Shown here: positions 24,215 to 30,725 of the stretch, in pieces
Numbering within the stretch: position 1 is the stretch's first letter
Layout of the letters: every line of letters starts with the position of its first letter
Assembly (NCBI GenBank): GCA_964398915.1
Contig: CAYNOR010000015.1
Coordinates: 1-47,430, forward strand
Length of the DNA stretch: 47,430 nucleotides
Direction: 5' to 3'
Source: Tichowtungia sp964398915
GTDB lineage: Bacteria > Verrucomicrobiota > Kiritimatiellia > Kiritimatiellales > Tichowtungiaceae
Position numbers and translations under genes: made by a program
The notes under the pieces: generated by a model
What the model was told of the DNA's origin: nothing
Seen by the model: the letters and a program-made list of their open reading frames with translations, nothing else
The model's database searches: none

Positions 24215-24991
24215 TCAGTCATCTATACATCTTTGCATTTTTTGGGTGTTCCGGTAGAGATCGCCCTTTTCATGCCGTTTAAGTTTATTGAGCTGCTTAA
24301 TATAGTCATAGGGGCGTGAGAGGTTCGGGATGAGTATCCATTTTTCGATTTTTCGTTTTTCGACCCATAGACGAAAAAGAGCAAAAACTTCGCTACCCAT
24401 GCCGTGCCCCACCCAAAGAACAGGCTGCTTTTTCTCTTCTAACGCATCTGCCAGCGCGTCTAAATGAAGCCAGTCGCTCGTTGACGTATTCCCATTAAAA
24501 GGCGGATTGTTCACCAAAAGGTTTGCCCGGAGACAGGTCTCGACGTCCTGCCAGTAATCATCCGTAATCCACGCGCAAAAATTTGTCATAACGAGGTGGA
24601 AATCATAATTTTTATCATAATTTGTCAACAGGCTCGGACTTGAGGCCAGGCTGTATTTGTACCAGTTCACAGGGTCTTTACGGTACGCTTCCAACCCGCC
24701 ATGCAGTTTGGTTTTCTCGCCTTGAAGCCCTTGTACAACGCCGGGTGATTTTGGATCGATATCGCGCGGGCAACTGTTTGTTCCCTGAGTGTAATTTGCG
24801 CCAACAGAGACTATAATTGGAAGAGTCTCATCCATTTCCTCCAGATGAAGTGCAAAAACTTGAATTGGACAACGCGCCCCAATTGGAATGGGGAAGATGC
24901 GTGGCCGCACACTAATGGGATCTGGCGGGGTTGGCACCTTTACTTGTCCCTCAAGGTTTTCCAGCAGGCTTTTTAACTTTGAATACTTCAT
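24215..24991 (-). CDS. Unknown protein, paralog of the next upstream gene
   Basis: 258 residues behind GAGGGACGG. It shares an ordered set of motifs with the gene at 25010: IIVSVGANYTQG near the N-terminal third, LVMTNFCAWIT in the middle and VLWVGHGMGSEVF in the last third. The order (glycine/asparagine loop, TN-F-W strand, GHG loop) is reminiscent of UDG/DUF1643-type folds. Function unknown. Confidence 0.65.
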   Translation of the reverse strand: MKYSKLKSLLENLEGQVKVPTPPDPISVRPRIFPIPIGARCPIQVFALHLEEMDETLPIIVSVGANYTQGTNSCPRDIDPKSPGVVQGLQGEKTKLHGGLEAYRKDPVNWYKYSLASSPSLLTNYDKNYDFHLVMTNFCAWITDDYWQDVETCLRANLLVNNPPFNGNTSTSDWLHLDALADALEEKKQPVLWVGHGMGSEVFALFRLWVEKRKIEKWILIPNLSRPYDYIKQLNKLKRHEKGDLYRNTQKMQRCIDD

Positions 24992-25009
24992 TATCCGTCC
25001 CTCCTTCGT

Positions 25010-25756
25010 TTACTGAATTGTACCCAGACTTCTATTCGACAAACCCCGAGTCGACATCGGGTCGTCCTCCAACAAGACGGCATTCCGGATTTTCCGGTTG
25101 TCGGCAAGGTTGTCGCAAAATACCACGCTACGCCGGTCTTCTTCGACCAATGCCGTATCCAGCGCATATCGTCCCAGCAACGGAACGCTGTTGGTTTCTC
25201 CATGGAAAACCAGATGGGGTGTGGCTCCGGCACGCTTGACCTTCGCTACCAGCTCCGTCAGTTTCGCAAAGGGACTGCCGCGCCGGTATTCAGAAAATCC
25301 GCAGTGATAGAGCAACAGCATTTCTTCAATGGCGTTCATCCGTTGTCGACTTGGCATTTTCCATGGAAAGAATGTTGTCGCGATTAATGCCGCGCTATTG
25401 TTTGCCAGTCCGTCCGCCAATTCGGACAACGCCAGCTTTTGGTATGTCCGGATCAGCTTTTGCCGCATGGCGGTATTGCCGTACGGAGCGTTTATTCCGG
25501 CGGGTGTTTTTATTTGGCCGAGATTGATGCCGACGGCGACAACCACTTTGGATATTTCATCGCCCGCATTTGCATCTTCACTGTCGATGACAGCGGCAAC
25601 CGGCTGGAGCGTCCCGCCGCCCAGCATCTTCTGCCGGAATTTTTCCGCTCCTGACAATTCATCACCATGTTCCGTAAAGCCGTGCGGAAATTTTGATGAA
25701 CAGACGGTGATCCTGTTGATCTCGGTAACAATGTCCTCGAGCGTTTTCTTTTTCAT
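25010..25756 (-). CDS. Unknown protein, paralog of the gene at 24215
   Basis: 248 residues from MKKKTLEDIVTEI at 25756 (an in-frame TTG at 25771 is possible; neither has a strong ribosome site). VVVAVGINLGQ, LIATTFFPWK and PHLVFHGETNSV align in order with the motifs of its neighbour, so the two arose by duplication. The downstream start lies 18 bases after its stop. Confidence 0.65.
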   Translation of the reverse strand: MKKKTLEDIVTEINRITVCSSKFPHGFTEHGDELSGAEKFRQKMLGGGTLQPVAAVIDSEDANAGDEISKVVVAVGINLGQIKTPAGINAPYGNTAMRQKLIRTYQKLALSELADGLANNSAALIATTFFPWKMPSRQRMNAIEEMLLLYHCGFSEYRRGSPFAKLTELVAKVKRAGATPHLVFHGETNSVPLLGRYALDTALVEEDRRSVVFCDNLADNRKIRNAVLLEDDPMSTRGLSNRSLGTIQ

Positions 25757-25812
25757 TCCACTCTGAAGCAAGTCCCGCCTCCGCCTTGCGGCGGGGCGGA
25801 ACGCCAGTGCTT

Positions 25813-26013
25813 TTACCGCTTTTGCCCCATGATCAAATCCACACGCGGCTCGCGGGCCAGAATGTGGTTGCTATGGTCATAGGTGACACCGTTCTTGATA
25901 TAACCCAGACGGCGCTGCGGCTTGTCGGTGATCCGCATCTCACCTGATGACATGGTCTTCTTATAATGGGTGATGTGACCCACTTTGTCTTTGATCGGCT
26001 TGTAACTGCTCAT
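25813..26013 (-). CDS. Small unknown protein
   Basis: 66 residues from the ATG at 26013 behind GAAAGGAAAG; the ATG overlaps the previous stop (ATGA). Basic and Tyr/His rich; no membrane segment; no family recognised. Confidence 0.6.
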   Translation of the reverse strand: MSSYKPIKDKVGHITHYKKTMSSGEMRITDKPQRRLGYIKNGVTYDHSNHILAREPRVDLIMGQKR

Positions 26014-26222
26014 GATACTTTCCTTTCTGTTATGTTTTTTCCGTACTTCTGAAGCGTCAAACTGGAACAGTCCGTTTCCAGATCGTGTATGCGTCCTTCG
26101 GACTTTGCGATGAAGCGGGCATCCCGCTCCTGTTTAACCAGCGCAACCACGCGCCCTTTCTGAACGATTGCAAACGGGTATTCCGCCGTTGCCTCCGGAT
26201 GATCTTTCGCTAATTTCCACAT
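26010..26222 (-). CDS. Small unknown protein
   Basis: 70 residues from the ATG at 26222 (GGGAGG upstream); overlaps the end of the Sel1 gene and the start of the next gene. YPFAIVQKGRVVALVKQERDARFIAKSE looks like a compact beta-beta-alpha domain. Unknown. Confidence 0.6.
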   Translation of the reverse strand: MWKLAKDHPEATAEYPFAIVQKGRVVALVKQERDARFIAKSEGRIHDLETDCSSLTLQKYGKNITERKVS

Positions 26223-26860
26223 TTCATACCTCCCGTATTATTCTTCGCTTTCTCAGGGGTCTGCTCATATTCAGTCAGCCGCCGCAAACCCTCCGCCAGC
26301 TGTTCGGGCGTTAGGTCTCTCCACGCGTCATATCTGCCGTAAACTTCCTGCGTATCTGCCTCGGCGGTTTCAATGGCATGGGCTCGGGCATAGTCTGCGG
26401 GAGAGCTTTTATAAAAGGCGTAACAGGCTTCCAGCCTCGTTTGCTGAACGGCGGTTCCTTCGCCCCCAAGCAGGAACCATCTCACTGCTTCCAGATCATT
26501 TTGAGGAGCGCCTCGTCCATAACGGGAACACTCGCCCATCATAAACTGCGCAACGTCGTCTTTTTCAGCGGCCAGCCGGTACCATTTCACGGCCTCTTCC
26601 GGACCATCCGGCAGCTTGCCGTCATAGCACAGATTCCCAAGACGAACCTGACTCTGAACATGCCCCTGTTCAGCAGCTTTGCGGTACCAGTACCCGGCCT
26701 CCGTCCAGCGTCCTTGGAAATGCAGATCTTCACCCAAAATAAACTGTGCGTCCGCACCGCCCCGTTCGGCCTGATGACGCAACCCCACCATCTGCACGGC
26801 GGCACAACCCGCAATCATCAAGCAGACAGCAGTTATAAAAAAAGTTTTCTTAAAATTCAT
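26210..26860 (-). CDS. Sel1-repeat lipoprotein
   Basis: 216 residues. The signal peptide ends in the lipobox MIAGC (Cys19). At least three Sel1 repeats follow (A..G...AQF.LG....G....A..WYRKAAEQGH pattern), then a degenerate helical tail. Sel1 proteins bind other proteins; a periplasmic or outer-membrane anchor is likely. The start overlaps the preceding stop (ATGA), so it belongs to the operon. Confidence 0.88.
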   Translation of the reverse strand: MNFKKTFFITAVCLMIAGCAAVQMVGLRHQAERGGADAQFILGEDLHFQGRWTEAGYWYRKAAEQGHVQSQVRLGNLCYDGKLPDGPEEAVKWYRLAAEKDDVAQFMMGECSRYGRGAPQNDLEAVRWFLLGGEGTAVQQTRLEACYAFYKSSPADYARAHAIETAEADTQEVYGRYDAWRDLTPEQLAEGLRRLTEYEQTPEKAKNNTGGMKCGN

Positions 26861-27354
26861 GATGACTCCTGAGTTGATAGGCTCTGCAGTGACCCGGCGA
26901 TAACGCGAATGTTACCAACCGTATTAAGACCGGGCGGCAGACGGGAATCCTGCTGGAGCCGCCGGAGCGATTCGTATTTTAGCTCGCCGGGACGGTATTC
27001 GATCAGCACGTCGCCGCAGTAGAGCGGCAAATCGGGTGCAAGCAGTTCTTTCTCCAGCGCATCCGCTTCCTTTTCTACCGGCTCACCCTGTTTCAATTGA
27101 ATCAGCAGTTTCCGGAATTTTTTTGTGACTTCTTGTGCCTTTTCGTGGCCAACACTCCCTTCCCCCTCCAGCATTTCAGGAAATTCCATGACGATCTTTT
27201 TCAAATCCGTCGTGAGGTCGCACTGTCCGGATCGCGCCCCGAAGCGCGAAAAAACCGGCGTCAGTTTCAATTCCGGATAATCCTTTTTCAGCTCCTTGAG
27301 CAACGCCTGCCCACGCTCCACCGCCTTTAAAAACTGTTCTCTATTTAAATTCAT
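26857..27354 (-). CDS. Unknown soluble protein heading the long operon
   Basis: 165 residues from MNLNREQFLKAVERG at 27354, with AAAGGAATAAAAGTC in front. Charged, mostly helical, Lys/Glu rich; no family recognised. Just upstream is a second, truncated ORF with a similar beginning (27482), separated by a palindromic element, so the gene start appears duplicated. Confidence 0.65.
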   Translation of the reverse strand: MNLNREQFLKAVERGQALLKELKKDYPELKLTPVFSRFGARSGQCDLTTDLKKIVMEFPEMLEGEGSVGHEKAQEVTKKFRKLLIQLKQGEPVEKEADALEKELLAPDLPLYCGDVLIEYRPGELKYESLRRLQQDSRLPPGLNTVGNIRVIAGSLQSLSTQESS

Positions 27355-27359
27355 GACTT

Positions 27360-27482
27360 TTATTCCTTTGGTGGAGCGGGATCGCCGCGTGCCACGCCAG
27401 AGCTTTGCGAAGGAGGGAGCACGCTCTGAACGCGCCCGGAGGTCGCGTTCCACCTTGAAAGGCCTTCCTTGTTTAAGTTCAT
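27360..27482 (-). pseudogene. 40-codon leader ORF with a duplicated gene start
   Basis: ATGAACTTAAACAAGGAA at 27482 parallels ATGAATTTAAATAGAGAA at 27354. The ORF then runs through the palindromic element and stops five bases before the real gene. The start lies seven bases after the promoter -10 box, implying a leaderless transcript. Confidence 0.55.
27370..27454. repeat. Palindrome-ended 85-bp repeat (MITE/REP-like)
   Basis: Begins GGTGGAGCGGGATCG and ends, as its inverted form, with GGTGGAACGCGACCTCC on the other strand; the inside is GC-rich and semi-palindromic. It is inserted between the two copies of the gene start. Only one copy in the window. Confidence 0.6.
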
Positions 27483-27489
27483 GCCCCCG

Positions 27490-27521
27490 ATTTTACACGG
27501 CCGGTCGGACACTGGAGGTCA
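27490..27521 (-). promoter_or_regulatory. Recurring island promoter, copy l
   Basis: Minus strand: TGAC-CTCCAGT-GTCC, 11 bases (GACCGGCCGTG), TAAAAT. Drives the same-strand run 27482 to 22971. Confidence 0.7.
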
Positions 27522-27793
27522 TAGACGCTGAAAACAGAGGACGGAGGACTGTGTGTGAGTATGGGAGTGTGAGCGTGTGGGAGACAGCGGTCAGAGGTCA
27601 GAGATCAAATATCGGAGGTCAAGATTTCCTCTCAATCATTTGAACCACTTCGTTATTTTCTTTGAAAATTATCTGTCGCTACGCTCGGGGCCCATAAATG
27701 ATTTTGCCAAATATCCACTCTTTAACCGCCAGAACCGCCTTGCTTCATATTCGGCGAATGATATCCTCTTATGGAGATTATTAGGAGATAGTT
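27522..27793. other. Intergenic region with simple repeats and TA promoter
   Basis: Purine-rich low-complexity repeats (gagtatgggagtgtgag, then agaggtcagag units) between 27535 and 27625; no gene. TTGCTT-16-TATCCT near 27741-27768 is a plausible promoter for the toxin-antitoxin pair on the plus strand. Confidence 0.45.
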
Positions 27794-28057
27794 ATGGTCT
27801 ATATGGCGATTAAGGATTTGAAAAAGACGCGTGAGTTCCGCGCAAAGCTGGATGCCGAGGGCGAGCTGATTCTTACGAAAGACGGGCAGCCGTTTGCTAT
27901 GCTGGTCGGAATTGATTCAGACAATGTCGAAGAGTCCTTGCGCGAAGTGCGCCGCGCCATGTTCTCTTCCGCAGTTCTACGCGGGCGCCGCAAAGCGGCT
28001 GAAAATCCGCCGACCGAACAGGAGCTGGAAGCTGAAATCGCGGCGGCCCGGGCCTGA
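27794..28057 (+). CDS. Type II antitoxin, Phd/YefM-like
   Basis: 87 residues behind TAGGAGATA. The N-terminal half (ELILTKDGQPFAMLV) is the DNA-binding Phd fold; the C-terminal half is a charged helix that would wrap the toxin. Its stop overlaps the toxin start (TGATGA). Antitoxin and autorepressor by family knowledge. Confidence 0.85.
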   Translation: MVYMAIKDLKKTREFRAKLDAEGELILTKDGQPFAMLVGIDSDNVEESLREVRRAMFSSAVLRGRRKAAENPPTEQELEAEIAAARA

Positions 28058-28458
28058 TGAAAGCAGTAATTGACACGAATGTGCTCGTATCCGGCCTGCT
28101 CAATCCGAACAGTGCGCCGGGTCGGATTGTGGATAGCTTACGTACAGGACAATTGATTCCCGTCATCGATGACCGGATTTTGGATGAATATGTCCGCGTT
28201 CTGCGTCGGCCAACCTTCGACCGTTATTTTAGCAAAATAGATCGCGAGCATCTGATTGATTACCTGACGCACAACTCCGAATACATCATCGCCACCGTCC
28301 GGTGCAGAGACCTTCCCGATCCGCACGATGCCCCATTTCTGGAAACCGCACTGACGGCTTCAGCTCCACTCGTCACCGGCAACCTGAAACACTTCCCGCC
28401 AGACAAAACCCAAAACTGCAAAGTGTATGCCCCAGTAGAATTTGCGGCTCTTCTATAA
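28057..28458 (+). CDS. PIN-domain toxin (COG1569-like)
   Basis: 133 residues. AVIDTNVLVSGLL carries the first acidic residue of the PIN active site, E of ILDEYVRVL the second, and DLPDPHDAPFLETAL the C-terminal acidic residues; LVTGNLKHF is the closing strand. Expected RNase, held by the upstream antitoxin. Confidence 0.9.
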   Translation: MKAVIDTNVLVSGLLNPNSAPGRIVDSLRTGQLIPVIDDRILDEYVRVLRRPTFDRYFSKIDREHLIDYLTHNSEYIIATVRCRDLPDPHDAPFLETALTASAPLVTGNLKHFPPDKTQNCKVYAPVEFAALL

Positions 28459-28489
28459 TTTTCATCCGCGGTTAAAACTCATCCTGAAT

Positions 28490-28522
28490 GGACGTTCCAT
28501 GTCCGGTCAAATCCGATAGGGT
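28490..28522 (+). promoter_or_regulatory. Recurring island promoter, copy m
   Basis: GGAC-GTTCCAT-GTCC, 12 bases, TAGGGT, six bases before the ATG at 28529: a leaderless arrangement, as at the WYL gene. Confidence 0.75.
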
Positions 28523-28528
28523 TTACAC

Positions 28529-28648
28529 ATGAAACGAAGCAAAACTCAGGCGGAGCGGTTGCTCGATCTCGACCAGCGACTGCGGCAAGTGCAGCTCAAG
28601 GCGGCGGTGCAGGTGAAAACAGGAGTTTGTTATGACTCAGGGAGATGA
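28529..28648 (+). pseudogene. Truncated 5' copy of the WYL gene acting as leader, copy 1
   Basis: MKRSKTQAERLLDLDQRLR matches the first codons of the WYL gene (MKRSKTQAERLLALDRQIR), then diverges and stops at codon 40, overlapping the start of the RhuM-like gene by 17 bases. Confidence 0.88.
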
Positions 28649-28985
28649 ACGCAGATTGACCCTACGGGATGAAGCAACCGATTTCCTGCTTTATACTGCT
28701 CCGGATGGTCAGGTGAAGATGGAGTGTGTGTTGCACGGCGAAACCATCTGGCTGACACAGAAGCGTATTGCTGAGCTATTTGGCGTCGGTATTCCTGCTA
28801 TTTCGAAGCATTTTGCTAACATTTTTGAGAGCGGTGAGTTAAAGGAAAATTCAGTTATTTCCATTTTGGAAACAACTGCCGCTGACGGAAAAAACTACCA
28901 AACCAAGTTCTATAATCTGGATGCGATCATTTCTGTCGGATATACAGCCGCCTGCGGCACCCTCTTCAATATAAAGATCGTATGA
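28632..28985 (+). CDS. RhuM/virulence-protein N-terminal domain, chimeric 3' end
   Basis: 117 residues from the ATG at 28632 behind AGGAG. LYTAPDGQVKMECVLHGETIWLTQKRIAELFGV...ISKHFANIFESGEL is the conserved RhuM-family N-terminal domain (normally over 300 residues), so it is truncated. Its last codons ACGTLFNIKIV resemble the end of the HigA-like protein (ACGARLNIKIA), so its 3' end was replaced by that gene's tail. Probably non-functional or a domain-only variant. Confidence 0.75.
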   Translation: MTQGDERRLTLRDEATDFLLYTAPDGQVKMECVLHGETIWLTQKRIAELFGVGIPAISKHFANIFESGELKENSVISILETTAADGKNYQTKFYNLDAIISVGYTAACGTLFNIKIV

Positions 28986-29053
28986 AAAGAAGCAAAACAC
29001 AGGCAGAGCGGCTGCTGGCTCTGCACTATCCTTTGGGCGAGAGATTTGGGTGA
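28982..29053 (+). pseudogene. Truncated 5' copy of the WYL gene, copy 2
   Basis: MKRSKTQAERLLALHYPLG then stop at codon 24. The ATG overlaps the RhuM-like stop (ATGA). Together with the preceding HigA-like tail it reproduces the higA-tail/WYL-start junction found intact at 29717-29756. Confidence 0.88.
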
Positions 29054-29095
29054 AAGTTCGTGACATGACATAGCCTATATGCGATATCTGGCGGC

Positions 29096-29431
29096 GTGAA
29101 AAAGAAGAGCTACACCGCTGTGAAGAAGGTTCGGGAGTTCATTGCCGAACAGCCAGACGAGGTACAGGCAGAATATCTGAAGATTGTGGAGTTTCTCGAA
29201 GCCGATGGTCGCTTGATTGAGCCGTTCGGTAAAAAAATCGACCGGGAACTGTTCGAGATTCGGGTGCGGCGAGGCAAACAGGTTCGAGTACTCTATTTTT
29301 ACTTTTCGAATGATCTCGTAATCGGAGTGCACGGCTTTGTGAAGAAGTCACAGAAAACTCCGCCCAACGAGATTAAACAGGCCAGACGGGTGATGACCCG
29401 AATTCAGCGAGGTGAATATGAAGACGAATGA
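29096..29431 (+). CDS. RelE/HigB-like toxin
   Basis: 111 residues starting at GTG with a weak ribosome site. LIEPFGKKIDRELFEIRVRRGKQVRVLYFY...GVHGFVKKSQKTPPNEI is the HigB/Gp49-type mRNA interferase pattern. It overlaps the HTH antitoxin gene, toxin first as in higBA. Confidence 0.88.
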   Translation: MKKKSYTAVKKVREFIAEQPDEVQAEYLKIVEFLEADGRLIEPFGKKIDRELFEIRVRRGKQVRVLYFYFSNDLVIGVHGFVKKSQKTPPNEIKQARRVMTRIQRGEYEDE

Positions 29432-29717
29432 TACCATCAAGAAAATGCGAACCGCGCACGAAAAGCAGGCGGAATCGATCCGCAAAAATACCTGCTATGA
29501 TCGGGTTTCGGAGGAAGTGGATATCGAATACCGGGTTGCCCGCGATTTGCAGTCCGTCCGAAAACTCAAAAAGTTGACTCAGACCGAGCTGGCGGAGCGC
29601 ATGGGGACAACGCAGAGTGTCGTTTCCAGAGTCGAAAAAGGCAGCAACGTCTCCATCGAAACACTGGCCCGCTATGCCTCAGCCTGCGGTGCACGCCTCA
29701 ATATTAAAATTGCCTGA
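29418..29717 (+). CDS. HigA-like XRE antitoxin
   Basis: 99 residues from the ATG at 29418 (GAGGTG upstream; a GTG at 29412 is possible). KKLTQTELAERMGTTQSVVSRVEKG is a clear XRE helix-turn-helix (about residues 50-75). Expected antitoxin and repressor of the pair. Its stop overlaps promoter copy n. Confidence 0.9.
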   Translation: MKTNDTIKKMRTAHEKQAESIRKNTCYDRVSEEVDIEYRVARDLQSVRKLKKLTQTELAERMGTTQSVVSRVEKGSNVSIETLARYASACGARLNIKIA

Positions 29718-29749
29718 GACATCCTGTGTCCAAATAAATTAGCTATTAT
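29717..29749 (+). promoter_or_regulatory. Recurring island promoter, copy n (WYL gene)
   Basis: AGAC-ATCCTGT-GTCC, 12 bases, TATTAT, six bases before the ATG at 29756. Transcription would start at or next to the start codon. Confidence 0.75.
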
Positions 29750-29755
29750 GCACCC

Positions 29756-30715
29756 ATGAAACGATCAAAAACTCAGGCGGAACGGTTGCTGGCGCTGGAT
29801 CGGCAGATTCGTGATGGCAAATATCCTAACTGCGCAACCTTCGCGTCGGAGTGGGAAATCTCAACCAAGACCGCTCAGCGCGATTTCGACTTTCTGCGCG
29901 ACCGGATGGGCGCTCCGCTGGAATACGATGCCTTGAAGCGCGGCTATTTCTATAGCGAGCCGACCTTTATGCTGCCCGCCGTGCAGATGAACGAGGGCGA
30001 ACTGGCCGCCTTGCTGATGGGATCAAAGGCTCTTGAGCAGTTTCAGGGCACCCCGATGGCAGAAAAGCTGACGGCGGTATTCGAGAAGCTGTCTGCTTTC
30101 CTGCCCGATAACATTACCATCCGCCCCGAAGAGCTGTTCTCGCAGTTCAGCTTTATCGCCCCGCCCGCTATGCCGATTTCTTCCAAGGTTTGGACGGTGG
30201 TTGTCCAAGCACTGGAAAACCGGCAACAGATTGAAATACAATACCGAAACTGGAGCGGCGAAAAGACATCCCGCGTTGCTCCGGTGCATCTGGCGAACTT
30301 GCAAGGCGACTGGTATCTCTTCGTGCAGTACGAAGGCTTCGACAACTTCCGGCAACTCGCCCTCGCCCGCATCCAGAACGTCAAACTGCTCAGCAAGAAA
30401 GCGGATATCGTTGGTTCGTTCGATCCGAAGAAAGAACTGGCCAATACCTTTTCCCGCTTCGCCGGCGAGAACAAGGCGTTTCAGGTGACCGTACAGTTTC
30501 ACCCGGAAATTGCGGTGAGTGTCCAGGAACGCCAATGGCACCCCAAACAGCAGGTGAAGAATCTCAAAAACGGCGGAGTGGAAATCAGCTTTGAGGCCAA
30601 GGGCGATATTGAAATCAAGCGCTGGGTGATGGCCTATGGCCGCTACGCAAAAGTCAAAAGCCCGAAATGGCTCAAGGATGAAATCGCCGAAGAAGCCCGC
30701 GCCATGCTGGTATAA
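29756..30715 (+). CDS. WYL-domain transcriptional regulator
   Basis: 319 residues. N-terminal winged helix (ALDRQIRDGKYPNCATFASEWEISTKTAQRDFDFLRDRM), a central WYL domain (KVWTVVVQALENRQQIEIQYRNWSG...W YLFVQYEG...ALARIQNVKLL) and a C-terminal WCX extension (FQVTVQFHPEIA...AYGRYAKVKSPKWLKDEI). This is the layout of BrxR/CapW repressors, which control phage-defence loci and sense a nucleic acid or nucleotide ligand. It has the island operator at its own promoter, so autoregulation is likely. Last gene of the island; the core gene lplA follows convergently after 10 bases. Confidence 0.9.
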   Translation: MKRSKTQAERLLALDRQIRDGKYPNCATFASEWEISTKTAQRDFDFLRDRMGAPLEYDALKRGYFYSEPTFMLPAVQMNEGELAALLMGSKALEQFQGTPMAEKLTAVFEKLSAFLPDNITIRPEELFSQFSFIAPPAMPISSKVWTVVVQALENRQQIEIQYRNWSGEKTSRVAPVHLANLQGDWYLFVQYEGFDNFRQLALARIQNVKLLSKKADIVGSFDPKKELANTFSRFAGENKAFQVTVQFHPEIAVSVQERQWHPKQQVKNLKNGGVEISFEAKGDIEIKRWVMAYGRYAKVKSPKWLKDEIAEEARAMLV

Positions 30716-30725
30716 TTATTCTGGG

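Noticed and set aside
10551..29749. The repeated GGAC...GTCC elements as integron attC sites
   Set aside because: They lie upstream of genes, follow gene orientation on both strands, lack RYYYAAC/GTTRRRY ends and are followed by a -10 box at fixed distance. No integron integrase is seen.
10551..29749. CRISPR array
   Set aside because: The repeats are kilobases apart with genes between them and no regular spacers; no cas genes.
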